Of a stretch of DNA of 13,101 bases, positions 13,027 to 13,101 are shown in pieces. The stretch is from Acidimicrobiales bacterium (GTDB taxonomy: Bacteria > Actinomycetota > Acidimicrobiia > Acidimicrobiales > Palsa-688), in NCBI GenBank assembly GCA_030039575.1, contig JASHVH010000015.1:1-13101 (forward strand), given 5' to 3'. The translations under genes were made by a program, and so were the position numbers. A model generated the notes under the pieces. That model was not told where the DNA came from and ran no database searches. It was given only the letters and a program-made list of their open reading frames with translations. The stretch's first letter is position 1, and the number at the start of each line of letters is the position of its first letter.

Positions 13027-13101
13027 TCAACTCTGTGCCTCTCCCGCCGCGGCCAGTTCCGACTGGACGGTCCCAGCGATGGAATCGAAAGCATTTGCGG
13101 G
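13027..13101 (-). CDS. C-terminal end of sugar ABC transporter substrate-binding protein
   Basis: The frame is open from the right edge to TGA at 13029-13027 and gives 24 residues, PANAFDSIAGTVQSELAAAG followed by EAQS. An amphipathic helix of this kind, ending a few residues before the stop, is typical of extracellular solute-binding proteins, and the position directly upstream of MalF/MalG-type genes is where such a gene is expected. Only a short tail is present, so the assignment rests largely on operon order. The competing frame 12858-13094 is Arg-rich with no family resemblance. Confidence 0.5.
   Translation of the reverse strand, partial: PANAFDSIAGTVQSELAAAGEAQS

Noticed and set aside
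12858..13094. Minus-strand open frame of 78 codons ending at the permease start
   Set aside because: It is rich in Arg, Gly and Trp with no family signature; the frame ending at 13027 reads like the tail of a binding protein and fits the operon order better.
1..13101. CRISPR arrays, insertion sequences, phage or plasmid origin features
   Set aside because: No regularly spaced repeats, transposase or integrase motifs, terminal inverted repeats or iteron clusters were seen on either strand.

Overview
The window is high-GC DNA with densely packed genes, several GTG starts, short ATGA overlaps and many secreted or envelope proteins. This suggests a high-G+C Gram-positive bacterium (Actinomycetota). 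The style of the secreted proteins and of the sigma/membrane-protein pair would suit an uncultivated or soil lineage such as Acidimicrobiia, but that placement is a guess. There are no tRNA or rRNA genes, CRISPR arrays, transposases or phage genes.

Left part (1-1899): a secreted protein runs off the left edge on the minus strand; its first mature residues resemble the start of actinobacterial animal-type haem peroxidases. Divergent to it are an ECF sigma factor and, overlapping it by 8 nt, a single-span membrane protein that is probably its regulator. A 14-codon leader ORF with a strong ribosome-binding site precedes the sigma gene.

Middle left (2091-4605): a minus-strand operon encodes a stand-alone PLDc_N-type membrane protein, an ABC exporter ATPase (probably starting at CTG) and an ABC-2 type permease. 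A winged-helix regulator is transcribed divergently. The short AT-rich gap between them holds a perfect 20-bp palindrome that covers the start codon of the first operon gene.

Middle (4667-7311): two minus-strand genes encode small exported proteins, one with a PGGSGDV/NPN beta-sandwich signature and one with a fibronectin-III-like domain. Both have the same Asn-Trp-x-Val-x-Leu motif just after the signal peptide. A gene-poor stretch follows, then a small membrane/coiled-coil protein and a decayed HAF-repeat remnant flanked by diverged direct repeats.

Right part (7312-13101): a carbohydrate-use locus. A LacI-family regulator (+) converges on a minus-strand operon ordered substrate-binding protein (only its C-terminus is in the window), two MalF/MalG-type permeases, a nitrilase-superfamily C-N hydrolase and a GH13 alpha-glucosidase. 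The last two genes overlap by ATGA. The likely logic is import of an oligosaccharide or glycoside, then cleavage of an amide or related C-N bond and of an alpha-glucosidic bond, controlled by the LacI protein. The amidase inside this operon is the most unusual functional feature of the window.
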